NCBI GenBank assembly: GCA_964481705.1 | Contig: CAYZUC010000136.1 | Span: 1-6,237 of the forward strand | Origin: CAYZUC01 sp964481705 | GTDB lineage: Bacteria; Bacillota; Clostridia; Lachnospirales; Lachnospiraceae | DNA length: 6,237 nt | Direction: 5' to 3' | Part shown: piece after piece, positions 6,130 through 6,237 of the stretch | How the letters are laid out: every line of letters begins with the position of its first letter | Numbering within the stretch: position 1 is the stretch's first letter | Notes under the pieces: generated by a model | Databases searched by the model: none | What the model saw: only the letters and a program-made list of their open reading frames with translations | Told to the model about the DNA's origin: nothing | Made by a program: the position numbers and the translations under genes

Positions 6130-6237
6130 ATGTACAAAAGTTATTCAATGGAACTAGCAGGAAGGCCCCTAACAGTAGAAGTAGGCAGAATGGCAGCCCA
6201 AGCTAATGGTGCTGTATTAATGCATTATGGGGACACA
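6130..6237 (+). CDS. pnp: Polynucleotide phosphorylase (3' partial, first 36 codons)
   Basis: PNPase degrades RNA 3' to 5' by phosphorolysis, and can add nucleotides in reverse, in the cytoplasm. Only 36 residues are present, starting MYKSYSMELAGRPLTVEVGR and ending AVLMHYGDT. The blocks ELAGRxLTVEVG and ANGAVLxxYGDT are the conserved N-terminus of the first RNase PH domain. The frame is open to the window edge; full-length proteins are about 700 aa. AAGGAG (6117-6122) lies 7 nt before the ATG. Location directly after rpsO supports the call. No clear promoter is visible between the rpsO terminator and this start. Confidence 0.95.
   Translation, partial: MYKSYSMELAGRPLTVEVGRMAAQANGAVLMHYGDT

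Overview
The window reads as a chromosomal segment of a Gram-positive, moderately AT-rich Clostridia bacterium, most likely a Lachnospiraceae member. This rests on the gene order nrnA-truB-ribF ... rpsO-pnp, strong AGGAGG-type ribosome binding sites at a uniform 7-nt spacing, consensus sigma-A promoters, and a sec-exported SH3b-NlpC/P60 wall hydrolase. The family assignment is an inference from gene content and protein character, not from a search. All genes lie on the + strand.

Layout. Positions 1-2653 hold the tail of a co-transcribed RNA/translation/cofactor operon. It contains a DHH/DHHA1 oligoribonuclease-phosphatase (nrnA, cut off by the window start), tRNA pseudouridine-55 synthase (truB, overlapping nrnA by 8 nt) and the bifunctional riboflavin kinase/FAD synthetase (ribF). 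Positions 2709-4370 encode a Na+/phosphate symporter with a C-terminal PhoU-like region, preceded by a plausible promoter overlapping the end of ribF. Positions 4482-5543 encode a secreted NlpC/P60 peptidoglycan endopeptidase. It is driven by a perfect TTGACA-17-TATAAT promoter that is overlaid by a set of GTAAY direct repeats. Positions 5696-5962 encode ribosomal protein S15 (rpsO), with its own near-consensus extended -10 promoter and a roughly 100-nt structured leader. A strong intrinsic terminator follows. The last 108 nt are the start of polynucleotide phosphorylase (pnp), which runs out of the window.

How it fits together. In many Firmicutes ribF is followed directly by rpsO and pnp; here a phosphate transporter and a wall hydrolase, each with its own promoter, sit between the two halves. 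The most interesting signals are non-coding. They are (1) an 81-nt imperfect long hairpin in the pnp leader that resembles the RNase III-processed, autoregulatory pnp leader of E. coli; (2) the phased GTAAC/GTAAT repeats at the hydrolase promoter, resembling a WalR-type binding site; and (3) the structured rpsO leader, a candidate for S15 autoregulation. No mobile element, CRISPR array, tRNA or rRNA was seen, and no gene-free stretch exceeds about 155 bases. I see no wholly new protein system; the coding content is ordinary core genome.
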